A stretch of DNA of 64,000 nt from Bradyrhizobium sp. 132 (lineage in GTDB: Bacteria; Pseudomonadota; Alphaproteobacteria; Rhizobiales; Xanthobacteraceae). Shown here in pieces: positions 33,422-42,409 of this stretch. Made by a program: the position numbers and the translations under genes. The stretch spans positions 62,001 to 126,000 of the forward strand of contig NZ_JADPKY010000106.1 in the NCBI RefSeq assembly GCF_023074185.1, in the 5' to 3' direction. The notes below the pieces were generated by a model. The model made no database searches. It was not told the DNA's origin and worked only from the letters and a program-made list of their open reading frames with translations. Position 1 is the stretch's first letter. Each line of letters begins with the position of its first letter.

Positions 33422-34345
33422 ATGTCCGACAACGACGACGTCCCGTTCAACCGCAACTTTCCGCTGAAGCCCGGCGTCGTCGAGGAAGTCCGCCCCGGTG
33501 TGCGGCGCGTGCTTTGTAACAATCCGAGCCCGTTCACTTTCACCGGCACGGTCAGTTACATCGTCGGCCAAGGCAACGTCGCGATCATCGATCCCGGTCC
33601 GGACGACGAGGCGCACGCGGCGGCGCTGCTCGATGCTGTCAGCGGCGAGACGGTGAGCCATATCTTCGTCACCCACACCCACCGCGACCATTCGCCGAAC
33701 ACCGCGCGGATCAAGCAGGCGACCGGCGCGCCGGTCTATGCCGAAGGTCCGCACCGCGCCTCGCGCCCGCGTTTCGAGAGCGAGAAGCACAATCCGGAAT
33801 CCGGCGCGGACCGCGACTTCGCGCCCGATATCAGGATCGCCCATGGCGACGTCGTCGAAGGCGACGGCTGGCAGCTCGAAGCCGTGGCGACGCCCGGCCA
33901 CACCGCCAATCATCTCGCGTTCGCCTGGCCCGAGCGAAAATTCAACTTCGTCGGCGATCACGTGATGGGCTGGTCGACCTCGATCGTGGCGCCGCCCGAC
34001 GGCTCGATGATCGACTACATGGAGTCACTCGACCGCCTGGCCGCACGCGAGGAGGATCTGTATTTCTCCGGCCACGGTCCCGAGATCCCGGACGGCCCGC
34101 GCTTCGTGCGCTTCCTGATCCGTCACCGCAAGGCGCGCGAGTCCTCGATCCTGCATCGCCTCGCCAAGGGCGAGACCGACATCCCGACCATGGTCCGCGC
34201 GATCTATATCGGCATCGATCCCAGGCTGACGACAGCTGCCGGGTATTCCGTGCTGGCGCATCTGGAAGATCTGGTCGCCCGCGGCGTGGTGGCGACTGAC
34301 GGCGATCCCGTGATTGGCGGGACGTATCGGATGGCGAACGCTTAG
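33422..34345 (+). CDS. Metallo-beta-lactamase fold hydrolase, LACTB2-like (307 aa)
   Basis: Zinc hydrolase of the MBL superfamily. The metal motif is VTHTHRDHSPN (HxHxDH), with further ligands in TPGHTANHLAF, FVGDHVMGW and YFSGHGPEI. A C-terminal winged-helix-like region (TTAAGYSVLAHLEDLVARGVV) matches the LACTB2 group, some of which are RNases; substrate here is unknown. The ATG at 33422 is used rather than the longer frame from 33371, which runs through repeat DNA. It converges on the DUF1499 gene with seven bases between stops. Confidence 0.88.
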   Translation: MSDNDDVPFNRNFPLKPGVVEEVRPGVRRVLCNNPSPFTFTGTVSYIVGQGNVAIIDPGPDDEAHAAALLDAVSGETVSHIFVTHTHRDHSPNTARIKQATGAPVYAEGPHRASRPRFESEKHNPESGADRDFAPDIRIAHGDVVEGDGWQLEAVATPGHTANHLAFAWPERKFNFVGDHVMGWSTSIVAPPDGSMIDYMESLDRLAAREEDLYFSGHGPEIPDGPRFVRFLIRHRKARESSILHRLAKGETDIPTMVRAIYIGIDPRLTTAAGYSVLAHLEDLVARGVVATDGDPVIGGTYRMANA

Positions 34346-34352
34346 CGTTCCG

Positions 34353-35207
34353 TCACTTCTTCACTGTCTTCGCCGGCGCCTTCGGCGGCATCACCGGGGT
34401 CTTCTTCACCGGCTTGAGTGCGTCGGCGTCGGCGGCGGTGTTGAGGTCGTCGATGAATTTTTTCACGCGCGCGGCGTTGCTGCCGAGGTCGCTCTCGAAA
34501 TAGCGCGAGGCGGAGCGGATATCGACGCGGGAATCGTCGCCGTCGGGCACGACGCGGATGGCGATGTCCTCGCGGAATCCCATGATGGGCGAACGCGCCA
34601 CAGCCTCGATACGGCCGATGCGGCGCGGCGGCTGTGGGGCGCGCTCGTCGATGACCAGCCATTTGCGCTTGTTGACGAGCTGGAGCGCGATCGCATAAGC
34701 GCGGTCGGCCGAAATCTCAAGCTCGATCGGCTCGATATCGGGATAGAACTGACGCTGCTGCTCGGCCGAATAGAGGCCAGCATAAACAGCGGTATTGGCG
34801 CCATCGCCGGTGCGCAGGCGGGCCAGTGCGTCGAAGCGCGGCGGGTCAATCGGGTCGGTGGTGATGTCGTGGATCGCCGGCAGCTTGCGGTATTGCAGGC
34901 CGAGATAAGCGGGATAGGCGAGGATCGCGCCGGCGATCAGGAAGGCAAGCAGAATGCGCGCCATGCCGCGCGAGCCGTTCTGCCAGATCGCGGCAAAGCC
35001 TGCGAGCCCGAACAGGATCGAGAGCGCGGCGATCCCGAGCCCGCCGAAGAAAGTCGCGAGTGCCGGCTTCATCTCCAGGAAGCCGAACCGGAGGATGATG
35101 ATCGAGACCACCACCGCCACCACTGCGAACACGGCCAAATTGCGCGCCCAGCTCGCGAGGCTGGATACGGGCTCCGACTGATAGGGAGCGGAAAACCTGC
35201 GGGCCAT
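34353..35207 (-). CDS. DUF1499 membrane protein (284 aa)
   Basis: Inner-membrane protein of unknown function. Three hydrophobic segments occupy residues 20-115 (VFAVVAVVVSIIILRFGF, FFGGLGIAALSILFGLAGFA, ILLAFLIAGAILAYPAYLGL). The periplasmic or cytoplasmic DUF1499 domain follows (about 150-265: AYAIALQLVNKRKWLVI, GRIEAVARSPIMGFREDIAIRV and DIRSASRYFESDLGSNAAR in order). The C-terminus is a Lys/Pro tail. No co-transcribed neighbour is evident. Confidence 0.85.
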   Translation of the reverse strand: MARRFSAPYQSEPVSSLASWARNLAVFAVVAVVVSIIILRFGFLEMKPALATFFGGLGIAALSILFGLAGFAAIWQNGSRGMARILLAFLIAGAILAYPAYLGLQYRKLPAIHDITTDPIDPPRFDALARLRTGDGANTAVYAGLYSAEQQRQFYPDIEPIELEISADRAYAIALQLVNKRKWLVIDERAPQPPRRIGRIEAVARSPIMGFREDIAIRVVPDGDDSRVDIRSASRYFESDLGSNAARVKKFIDDLNTAADADALKPVKKTPVMPPKAPAKTVKK

Positions 35208-35319
35208 CGGGTGAGCTCTGCCGGGGTCTTGGGGGCGGTGTCGGCCGATTTGGCGCGACTATGGGCCGTTGAGATCACGGCCCGAAGGCAAATTCAAGGG
35301 TTCCCGGGATGTTACGGCC

Positions 35320-35365
35320 CTGTCATTCCGGATTCGATGCCGTTGGCATCGCCCCGAAATGACAG
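35320..35365. repeat. REP-like palindrome
   Basis: CTGTCATTCCGG pairs with CCCGAAATGACAG at the other end, and an inner GATGCC/GGCATC stem closes on GTT. It lies between two minus-strand genes and may also act as a terminator for the acyl-CoA ligase gene's upstream neighbour. Confidence 0.6.
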
Positions 35366-35381
35366 TGTTTGGTTCGGCCGT

Positions 35382-37010
35382 CTACGCCGCCGCGTTCGGG
35401 AAGCGATAGTCCTTGAACTGGTCACGCAGCGCGGTCTTCAGGATCTTGCCCGTCGCCGTGTGCGGGATGCCGTCGACGAAAGCGACGTCGTCGGGCATCC
35501 ACCATTTGGCGATCTTGCCGTCCATGAACTTCAGGATGTCCTCGCGGCTGGCCTGCTGGCCCTGCTTGAGCTGCACGATCAGCAGCGGACGCTCGTCCCA
35601 TTTGGGATGGAACACGCCGATCACGGCGGCTTCCGCCACCGCGGGATGGCCGATTGCGAGGTTTTCCAGGTCGATCGAGGAGATCCACTCGCCGCCGGAC
35701 TTGATCACGTCCTTGGAGCGGTCGGTGATCCGCATGTAGCCGGCCTCGTCGATGGTCGCGACGTCGCCGGTGTCGAAGAAGCCGTCCTTGTCGAGGATGT
35801 TGGCGTCGATGCGGAAATAGGCTTTGGCGACGGCGGGGCCGGAGACTTTCAAACGGCCGAAGGTCGTGCCGTCCCATGGCAGTTCCTTGCCGGCATCGTC
35901 GGTGATCTTCATCTCGACGGCGAACGGCGCGTAGCCTTGCATCTGGAGCACGTCGAGCCGCGCATCGCCCGTCGCATTCTGGAACGGCGGCTTCAGCGCC
36001 GCGACGCTGCCGATCGGGCTCATCTCGGTCATGCCCCAGGCGTGGCGGACGTTCGAGCCCATGTCGAGGAAGGCCTTGATCATCGAGCGCGGCATCGCCG
36101 AGCCGCCGCAGATCACCATCTTCAGATCCGGCAGCTTGAGATTGTTGGCGGCCATGTGCTGGAGCAGCATCAGCCACACCGTGGGCACGCCGGCGGTATG
36201 CGTCACTCTCTCGGTCGAGAGCAGCTCGTAGACCGAGGCGCCGTCAAGCTTGGCGCCGGGCATGATCAGCTTGGTGCCCTGCGAGGGCGCGGAGAAGGCG
36301 ATGCCCCAGCTGTTGGCGTGGAAGAGCGGCACCACGGGGAGCATGGTCTCGGAGGCGCTGGTGCCGAGCGCGTCGACATTGTTCGCCATCAGCGCATGCA
36401 GCACGTTGGAGCGATGCGAATACAGCACGCCCTTGGGGTCGCCGGTGGTGCCTGACGTGTAGCACATCGCAGCCGCCGTGTTCTCGTCAAAGTCCTTCCA
36501 TTTAAATTCGCCGTCGGCCTCCGCAATCCAGTCCTCGTAGGCGACCACATTCTTCAGCGTCGTCTGTGGCATGTGCGCCTTGTCGGTGAGCACGACGTAG
36601 CGTTCCACGCTTGTAAGCTTGTCGGCGATCTTCTCCAGGACCGGAACGAAAGTGATGTCGGTCATCACGATGCGGTCCTGCGCATGGTTGATGATCCAGG
36701 CGATCTGCTCGGGGAAAAGCCGGGGATTGACGGTATGGCAGATGGCGCCGATCCCCATGATGCCGTACCAGACCTCGAGATGGCGCCAGGTGTTCCAGGC
36801 GATCGTTGCGACACGGTCGCCGAGCTTGATGCCGCCGCGCTCCAGCATCTGCGAGACCTTGAGCGCGCGCTTGTGGATCTCGGCATAATTTGTGCGATGG
36901 ATCGGTCCTTCGACCGAGCGCGTGACGACCTCCTGCTTGCCATGAATCCTGGCGGCGTGTTCGATGATCCGGTGGCAGAGCAGGGGCCAGTCTTGCATCA
37001 AACCAAGCAT
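35382..37010 (-). CDS. Acyl-CoA synthetase, AMP-binding (542 aa)
   Basis: Activates a carboxylic (probably medium- or long-chain fatty) acid to its CoA thioester via an adenylate. Signature motifs: YTSGTTGDPKGVLYSH (P-loop), HAWGMTEMSPIGS (A5), FFDTGDVATIDEAGYMRITD (A7/A8 hinge) and the C-terminal catalytic Lys in PHTATGKILKTAL. The motif KSGGEWISSIDLEN, with Trp in place of the commoner Asn-Val, is typical of DmdB/FadD-type long or medium-chain enzymes. GGAGGAACG precedes the ATG. Single-gene unit diverging from the extensin-like gene. Confidence 0.9.
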   Translation of the reverse strand: MLGLMQDWPLLCHRIIEHAARIHGKQEVVTRSVEGPIHRTNYAEIHKRALKVSQMLERGGIKLGDRVATIAWNTWRHLEVWYGIMGIGAICHTVNPRLFPEQIAWIINHAQDRIVMTDITFVPVLEKIADKLTSVERYVVLTDKAHMPQTTLKNVVAYEDWIAEADGEFKWKDFDENTAAAMCYTSGTTGDPKGVLYSHRSNVLHALMANNVDALGTSASETMLPVVPLFHANSWGIAFSAPSQGTKLIMPGAKLDGASVYELLSTERVTHTAGVPTVWLMLLQHMAANNLKLPDLKMVICGGSAMPRSMIKAFLDMGSNVRHAWGMTEMSPIGSVAALKPPFQNATGDARLDVLQMQGYAPFAVEMKITDDAGKELPWDGTTFGRLKVSGPAVAKAYFRIDANILDKDGFFDTGDVATIDEAGYMRITDRSKDVIKSGGEWISSIDLENLAIGHPAVAEAAVIGVFHPKWDERPLLIVQLKQGQQASREDILKFMDGKIAKWWMPDDVAFVDGIPHTATGKILKTALRDQFKDYRFPNAAA

Positions 37011-37075
37011 TCCGTCGTTCCTCCGAGAAGCCGCTGGGCGGATTGTCGCTCTCAGCGTTGGGCCAAAGAATTGTC

Positions 37076-38206
37076 ATGAGTTTTAGCCTGCCGGCCCTTC
37101 GCCGCAAATGGTCTTGTCGCGGCTATATGTCCGCCGGCGCGGCAATGGTTACCGTCGCGCTCGTGCTCGCGGATCGGGCAGAGGCGCGAAAATATGCCTC
37201 CCCGCTGGATATCTTCGGCATTGCTGCACCACGGCCGCGCGCGACGTGGCATTCTGCCAAGGTCCCTGGCAATATCCCGCTCCCCAGACCCCGCCCCGAG
37301 GAGGCCCCCAAAGCATCGGACGATGCCGCTCCGGAGAGCGCCGGCAAGCCTTCTGCGGAAAAGCCTTCCCCGGAAAAGCCTTCGCCCGACAAGCCTTCCG
37401 CGGACGAACCTGGCGCCAGCAAGCCCGCCGAGGCCGCGCCGCCGCCCGAGAAGCAGGCCTCTTCCTGCCGCCTCGCGCTGACCGAGGAGATCGCTATCGC
37501 GCCGTCCATTCCGGATATCCGCGGTCCGGGCGCTTGCGGCGGTGAGGATCTGGTGCGGCTCGAAGCCATCGTGCTACCGGACAAGCGCAAGGTAGCGGTC
37601 AAGCCGGCGGCGATCCTCCGCTGCACCATGGCGTCAGCGATCGCCGATTGGGTGCGCAAGGACATGGTGCCGCTGGCCGCGAGCCTCGGCTCGACCATCA
37701 GCGATCTCGACAATTTCGACAGTTTCGAGTGCCGTGGCCGCAATCGCGTTGTCGGCGCCACGTTGTCCGAGCACGGCAAGGCCAACGCGCTCGATGTCCG
37801 CGCCATCAAGCTGGTCAACGGGCAGTCGATCGGCCTGACCGACCGCACCATGCCGCGCGAGGTCCGCGAGCGCGTGCTGCATTCGGTCTGTTCGCGCTTT
37901 TCCACCGTACTTGGGCCGGGCTCGGACTGGTACCACGAGGACCATATCCATCTCGATCTGGCGCAGCGGCGCAATGACTACCGGATCTGCCAGTGGAACG
38001 TCTGGGATCCCCTGCCGCAGGTTGCCCCGCTCCTGCCGGCGGAACGGCCAGAGGAGGCACCGCCGCGCGAGGTCGCGGCCAAGCCCGAGGCAAAGGAGAG
38101 AGCTGATGATGAGGCGGCGCAGAGATCCTCTTCGCCTGCGGACAAGCCGGCGGTCGACGGCAGCAAAGCCCAGCCGCACAAGCCGGCAACAAAAAAGCGC
38201 CGGTGA
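37076..38206 (+). CDS. Extensin-like C-terminal domain protein (376 aa)
   Basis: Exported protein, probably acting on the cell wall. N-terminal signal segment (SAGAAMVTVALVLADRAEA) is followed by a Pro/Lys/Ser-rich linker (GKPSAEKPSPEKPSPDKPSA). The extensin-like_C domain covers about 135-315: CRLALTEEIAIAP, GPGACGGEDLVRLEAI, LSEHGKANALDVRAI (a metal-binding HxxxxAxD motif as in VanY-like peptidases) and WYHEDHIHLDLA. These match D-alanyl-D-alanine carboxypeptidase-type zinc sites. The C-terminal tail is charged and low-complexity; its last codons form the left arm of a terminator. Confidence 0.85.
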   Translation: MSFSLPALRRKWSCRGYMSAGAAMVTVALVLADRAEARKYASPLDIFGIAAPRPRATWHSAKVPGNIPLPRPRPEEAPKASDDAAPESAGKPSAEKPSPEKPSPDKPSADEPGASKPAEAAPPPEKQASSCRLALTEEIAIAPSIPDIRGPGACGGEDLVRLEAIVLPDKRKVAVKPAAILRCTMASAIADWVRKDMVPLAASLGSTISDLDNFDSFECRGRNRVVGATLSEHGKANALDVRAIKLVNGQSIGLTDRTMPREVRERVLHSVCSRFSTVLGPGSDWYHEDHIHLDLAQRRNDYRICQWNVWDPLPQVAPLLPAERPEEAPPREVAAKPEAKERADDEAAQRSSSPADKPAVDGSKAQPHKPATKKRR

Positions 38207-38219
38207 AACCGGCGCTTTT
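38193..38219. terminator. Bidirectional terminator overlapping the extensin-like stop codon
   Basis: AAAAGCGCCGGT / ACCGGCGCTTTT with a 3-base GAA loop; the stop codon (38204-38206) lies at the loop. Flanking A and T tracts suit both the plus-strand gene and the convergent L,D-transpeptidase gene. Confidence 0.88.
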
Positions 38220-38244
38220 GAAGCTCGGAAAGATCAGGACGGGA

Positions 38245-38931
38245 TCAGTAGCTGCCCGCCTGGCCAGTTCCGCCGGCGCCGAGTGCCAGCCGCGAATTAT
38301 AGGGCGAGTCGCCATGCTTGGGTTCGAGCACGACCACAATCGTACCGACCTTGACGCGGGTATAGAGGTCGATCGCGTCCTCGTTGGTCATGCGGATACA
38401 GCCCGACGAAATCGAGGCGCCGATATATTCGGGCTGGTTGGTACCGTGGATGCGGAACAGCGTGTCCTTGCCGCCCGAATAGAGATACATCGCGCGCGAG
38501 CCCATCGGATTGTCCGGACCGGGCGCAACGAAGGTCGGTACGCCCAGACGTGAAATCTCGCCCGGGGTCGGATGCCATGCCGGCCACTCGGTCATGCTGC
38601 CGACCTTGGCGATGCCCGACCAGGCCATGGCCTCTTCGCCGACCGTGATGCCGTAGCGGATCGCCTTTCCGCCATCCATCACCCAGTAAAGGTAGTGGTT
38701 GTCGGAATCGACCACGATCGAACCCGGTGATTCCTTGCGGTGATAGTCGACGATGGCGCGGCGGAATGGCTCTGCGACCGGGGTGTTCTCGTACCGAACC
38801 TTGGCAAGCAGTTCCTTGTCCTTCGGCTTGAAGGCCTTGGTGTCGGTCGCCTCAAAATGTGTGGCCTGCATGCAGCCCGACAGCATCAGGCCAGCGGCCA
38901 AAATACCCAGCATAACTTTCAGCGACGACAT
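38245..38931 (-). CDS. L,D-transpeptidase lipoprotein (228 aa)
   Basis: Forms 3-3 peptidoglycan cross-links or anchors proteins to the wall. The N-terminus is a lipoprotein signal with lipobox LSGC. The YkuD catalytic domain (about 75-205) includes IVVDSDNHYLYWVMDGGKAI and the active site HGTNQPEYIGASISSGCIRM, with catalytic Cys in SSGCIRM. The ATG at 38931 begins the lipoprotein signal; the longer frame to 39207 is rejected. It ends in a Gly-rich tail and shares a terminator with the extensin-like wall gene. Confidence 0.92.
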   Translation of the reverse strand: MSSLKVMLGILAAGLMLSGCMQATHFEATDTKAFKPKDKELLAKVRYENTPVAEPFRRAIVDYHRKESPGSIVVDSDNHYLYWVMDGGKAIRYGITVGEEAMAWSGIAKVGSMTEWPAWHPTPGEISRLGVPTFVAPGPDNPMGSRAMYLYSGGKDTLFRIHGTNQPEYIGASISSGCIRMTNEDAIDLYTRVKVGTIVVVLEPKHGDSPYNSRLALGAGGTGQAGSY

Positions 38932-39266
38932 GATTTGGTTCCAATCGACAACAACAAACTTGCGTGGAGCTTGGACCAAGCCCAAAGACCACGACTCCGT
39001 TGGCCCCATTATCGTTGAAATCTGCCACAATTCCAGCGTTTCGACGCTTTTCCCGCGCTGCAAGACCTTACCTGTGGCTTTTCTGCCGCAAGTTTTGCGG
39101 TCCAGCGACGGTTTCTGGGCAACGCGCGCGAATATGTGTTTTCGCGCCACAGTTGAGCCACGGCGCCGCCACAAATGCAAACGCTCCGTTAATGTGCTTG
39201 TCATCATGAACTTGTCAGAATCGCGCTAAACGCTGTCATTCTGTCGCAGGTTCTCTGGAGTTGTTC

Positions 39267-40244
39267 ATGTTTTCGGTATTTGTTCCCTCCGAGTCCTCCC
39301 TCAAGAAGGCCATCGTCGAGGATCTGGCGGCAGTACCGGAGCATGCGGTCTGGATCGACCTGGTCAACCCGACCGCGGCCGAGGACAAGGCCGTGGAGAA
39401 GCTGTCGGGGATCGCGATCCCCACCCGGGAGGACATGCAGGAGATCGAGATCTCCAGCCGCCTCTATATCGAGAACGGCGCGCGCTACATGACGGCGACG
39501 CTGATGTGCCAATCCGACACCGACATGCCCCGGACCACGGCCGTCACCTTCATTCTCGGCGACCATCGCCTGGTGACAGTGCGCTACGACCAGCCGAAGC
39601 CCTTTGCGCTGGTGGAAGCCAAGCTTGCCCGGTCCTGCACGCCTGCAATCACCGGCGAGATGGTGCTGATGGAACTGCTGGACGCGGTGATCGACCGCTG
39701 CGCCGACATTCTGGAACGCTGCGGCGCCGACATTGACCAGGTCTCCCATGACATCTTCGAGCCGGAGAGCGAGCGTCACGGCCACGCCAAGCAATACTCG
39801 CAAATCCTGATCTCGATCGGCCGCAAGGGCGACCTGACCTCCAAGGTCCGCGAGAGCCTGGTGTCGATCGGCCGCGTCGTCACCTTCCTCTCGGCGATCG
39901 TCGAAGGCGTGAAATGGTCGAAGGACATGCGCGAGCAGCTCAAGACCATGCAGCGCGACGTCTCCTCGCTGACCGACCACGCCTCCTATCTCTCCAGCAA
40001 GATCACCTTCGTGCTCGACGCCATGCTCGGCGTCGTCAATCTCGAGCAGAACAACATCATCAAGCTGTTTTCGGTCATGGCCGTTGTCCTGATGCCGCCG
40101 ACGCTGATCGCCTCGATCTACGGCATGAACTTCAAGTCGATGCCGGAACTCGATTGGGCGCACGGCTATCCGTACGCGCTGGTTTTGATGCTGATCGCGG
40201 CGATCGTTCCTTATTGGATCTTCAAGTGGAAGAAGTGGCTGTAG
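39267..40244 (+). CDS. corA: CorA-family magnesium/cobalt transporter (325 aa)
   Basis: Pentameric Mg2+ channel. A large cytoplasmic alpha/beta funnel (1-255) precedes two C-terminal TM segments (IIKLFSVMAVVLMPPTLIAS and YPYALVLMLIAAIVPYWIFK). The family selectivity motif is present as YGMNFKSMPELDW. The C-terminus is basic (KWKKWL), as usual. GGAG lies eight bases before the ATG at 39267; a TTG six bases earlier is rejected. A 49-bp palindromic repeat begins at the stop codon. Confidence 0.93.
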   Translation: MFSVFVPSESSLKKAIVEDLAAVPEHAVWIDLVNPTAAEDKAVEKLSGIAIPTREDMQEIEISSRLYIENGARYMTATLMCQSDTDMPRTTAVTFILGDHRLVTVRYDQPKPFALVEAKLARSCTPAITGEMVLMELLDAVIDRCADILERCGADIDQVSHDIFEPESERHGHAKQYSQILISIGRKGDLTSKVRESLVSIGRVVTFLSAIVEGVKWSKDMREQLKTMQRDVSSLTDHASYLSSKITFVLDAMLGVVNLEQNNIIKLFSVMAVVLMPPTLIASIYGMNFKSMPELDWAHGYPYALVLMLIAAIVPYWIFKWKKWL

Positions 40245-40293
40245 GAGCATGATCCGGAAAAGTGTGCAGCGGTTTTCCGAAAAGATCATGCTC
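40245..40293. repeat. 49-bp palindromic dispersed repeat, copy 1
   Basis: Starts GAGCATGATCCGGAAAAG and ends AGATCATGCTC; the ends are inverted repeats. Identical to the copy at 42351-42399. The following 195 bases before the next gene hold nothing I recognise. Confidence 0.9.
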
Positions 40294-40488
40294 AAGCAAA
40301 GATACCTACCGAGACCTTACGCCGGTCACAGAGAGATGGCGTTGGGTGTTGCAGAATAGATCGGGATTGAGGCCGTGCGGTGATGTGTGCGCAGCGCCCC
40401 AATTCCTCCGGTAAAATTTGAGCGGTGGGCTGAACGTTTGCGCGAAACTTGTCTGCGATAAGCAGCATGTTAGCCGCGAGGAACAGCC

Positions 40489-40707
40489 ATGGTTGAAAAA
40501 CACATAACGTCGCCCCGCAACGTCATCGATCTGGCGAATTATCGTCAGGTCCTGGCGAGCGGCAAGGCGTCGTCGATGTCGGCACGCATGTGCCGGCACT
40601 GTGGTGCTCCGCTGCTCGACGGCGAGAACGACGACGACTGCTCGACTGCAATCACTTCCGCAGCTCCCCGGCTGCGCGAACAGCCGCGTCGGTTCCGCGC
40701 CGATTGA
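40489..40707 (+). CDS. Small protein with CxxC zinc-binding pair (72 aa)
   Basis: Function unknown. Centre has MCRHCGAPLLDGENDDDC, a CxxC plus a third Cys that could bind zinc with a His. The N-terminus (VIDLANYRQVLASGK) is helical. No signal peptide. The pattern is one I have seen in small Bradyrhizobium proteins without annotation. A 62-base stem-loop follows immediately. Confidence 0.65.
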   Translation: MVEKHITSPRNVIDLANYRQVLASGKASSMSARMCRHCGAPLLDGENDDDCSTAITSAAPRLREQPRRFRAD

Positions 40708-40708
40708 C

Positions 40709-40770
40709 AACGGAAGGTAAGGGCGATCCAGGTCTTGCGGCGGCGTTGTCTGGATCGCCTTGCTTCCGTT
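40709..40770 (+). terminator. Long stem-loop after the CxxC protein gene
   Basis: Arms AACGGAA and GGCGATCCAG pair with TTCCGTT and CTGGATCGCC, separated by a small internal loop. No T-run follows, so it may be an mRNA-stabilising or attenuating structure rather than a classic terminator. Confidence 0.45.
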
Positions 40771-40903
40771 CCCGTAGCTCTTCCCCACATTTGGCTCGCA
40801 GCTTCTGACGGGGACGGTGGCGTCCCCTGCCAGCCCTTCTTATCTCTATTGGCGTTCACGGCGGAGCCGATTAGGCTCGCGCCCGGTGACGTCGGAGACG
40901 CCG

Positions 40904-41530
40904 ATGGGTGTTGGAATCGAAGAACCCACCACGGCCGGGCGGATGTCCGGCGAGCGCTTCCGCCTGTTCCAGGAAGGTCGGCCGGACCATGAGCGCTGGG
41001 AGCTTGTCGGGGGTGTCCCGATGATGATGACGCCGCCAACGATTGCGCACAACCGCATCGCGGGAAATCTTGAGCGTCTGCTCAATGACGCGCTGGCGAG
41101 TCACGATCAGAGTCGCATCGCAATGCAGCGTCCCGGCATCGAACTCGGATCGGGCGAATTCCGCCCCGACCCGGATGTTGCCGTCATCGACGCCGAGTAC
41201 GAGCCGGACCAGAGGTTCGTCGAGCGAGCCTATCTGTTGGCAGAGATCGTCTCCGCCACTGACGACACGCGGGTGCCCGCCACCGAGAAGAGGTGGATCG
41301 ACGTCAAACGAACCATCTACCTCGCGCATGCGGCCTGCGAGGCGGTGCTCATCATCGAGCAGGACCGAATGGAGGTCCGTCTCGACGCCAGAACGCCGAG
41401 TGGTTGGAACTCGCAAACACTCGGCGGGTCCGAGGAATTAAAGCTGCCTGCATTCGGACTGCAATGCGCCGTCGCTGATCTCTATGAGGGGACGCCGTTG
41501 CAGCCACGTCGCCGGAAGCGCCCTGCTTGA
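40904..41530 (+). CDS. Uma2-family (DUF820) restriction-endonuclease-fold protein (208 aa)
   Basis: PD-(D/E)XK-fold protein of the Uma2 family, widespread but without settled function. Visible landmarks: WELVGGVPMMMTPP (N-terminal ELxDG-like motif), AHNRIAGNLERLL, EFRPDPDVAVID (the PDxxV catalytic-type Asp) and AEIVSATDDTR...KRWIDVKRTIYL (ExK-like). The ATG at 40904 has GGAGACG upstream. Length is typical. It has no restriction-modification neighbour, so a defence role is unsupported. Confidence 0.82.
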   Translation: MGVGIEEPTTAGRMSGERFRLFQEGRPDHERWELVGGVPMMMTPPTIAHNRIAGNLERLLNDALASHDQSRIAMQRPGIELGSGEFRPDPDVAVIDAEYEPDQRFVERAYLLAEIVSATDDTRVPATEKRWIDVKRTIYLAHAACEAVLIIEQDRMEVRLDARTPSGWNSQTLGGSEELKLPAFGLQCAVADLYEGTPLQPRRRKRPA

Positions 41531-41580
41531 AGGGCTGTCAGACTCGCCGCAACTGACCTTCATTCAATGACGACGAGAGA

Positions 41581-42333
41581 TTACACGTGCTGACCGCCGT
41601 TGATGTGGATCTCGGCGCCGTTGACGTAGGACGAGGTGTCCGTGCACAGCACGTAGATGATCTTGGCGACCTCGTCGGGCGTGCCGAGGCGGTGCATCGG
41701 GATCTGCTGGTCGACGATCTTCTCGGTGCCCGGCGACAGGATCGAGGTGTCGATCTCGCCCGGCGCGATCGCGTTGACGCGAACGCCGACGCGGCCGAAG
41801 TCGGAGGCCATCTCGCGCGTCAGGGATGCGAGCGCGGCCTTCGAGGTTGCGTAGGCGGCGCCCGCGAAGGGATGTACGCGCGAGCCGGCGATCGAAGTGA
41901 CGTTGACCACCGATCCCCTGGCCGCCTTCAACTCCTCGATCAGCCCCCGCGCCATCATGATCGGAGCGAAGAAGTTGACGTTGAACACGTGCGTCCAGGT
42001 CTCGAGGTCAGTGTCGACCGAGCCGAGCCTGGAGCCGCCGACACCCTTCGGCGAGATCGCGGCGTTGTTGACCAGCGCATGCAGCATGCCGCCTTCGAGG
42101 CGGTCGCGGATGTCGGAGATCGCGCGCGTGGTATCGGTGGGGGTGGCGAGGTCGACCTGGATATGGTCCTCAGGGCCCGCATCCCAGGGACAATCCTCCG
42201 GGAACGGATGCCGCGAACAGGTGATGACGCGCCAGCCGGCCGAGGAAAATCGGATTACGGTCGCGTGGCCGATGCCGCGGCTGGCTCCGGTCAGGAGCAG
42301 CGTACGGCGTGGCGCGTTGGAAGACTGCGACAT
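41581..42333 (-). CDS. SDR-family oxidoreductase (250 aa)
   Basis: Classical short-chain dehydrogenase/reductase. Cofactor motif TGASRGIGHA at residues 15-24, NNAAISP, the catalytic Ser in VVNVTSIAGS and YATSK (Tyr and Lys). C-terminal GEIDTSILSPG and INGGQHV are standard. Arg/Ser residues after the second strand (CSRHPF) suggest NADP(H) preference. Substrate unknown. A 49-bp repeat sits just upstream of its start. Confidence 0.88.
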   Translation of the reverse strand: MSQSSNAPRRTLLLTGASRGIGHATVIRFSSAGWRVITCSRHPFPEDCPWDAGPEDHIQVDLATPTDTTRAISDIRDRLEGGMLHALVNNAAISPKGVGGSRLGSVDTDLETWTHVFNVNFFAPIMMARGLIEELKAARGSVVNVTSIAGSRVHPFAGAAYATSKAALASLTREMASDFGRVGVRVNAIAPGEIDTSILSPGTEKIVDQQIPMHRLGTPDEVAKIIYVLCTDTSSYVNGAEIHINGGQHV

Positions 42334-42350
42334 GAAGCTCTTTCAGGTTG

Positions 42351-42399
42351 GAGCATGATCCGGAAAAGTGTGCAGCGGTTTTCCGAAAAGATCATGCTC
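42351..42399. repeat. 49-bp palindromic dispersed repeat, copy 2
   Basis: Identical over 49 bases to 40245-40293, in the same orientation. It lies between the SDR gene start and the pdxH stop. Confidence 0.9.
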
Positions 42400-42409
42400 A
42401 AACAAAATA

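Noticed and set aside
40904..41530. Uma2 protein as part of a restriction or defence system
   Set aside because: No methyltransferase or other defence gene is nearby.
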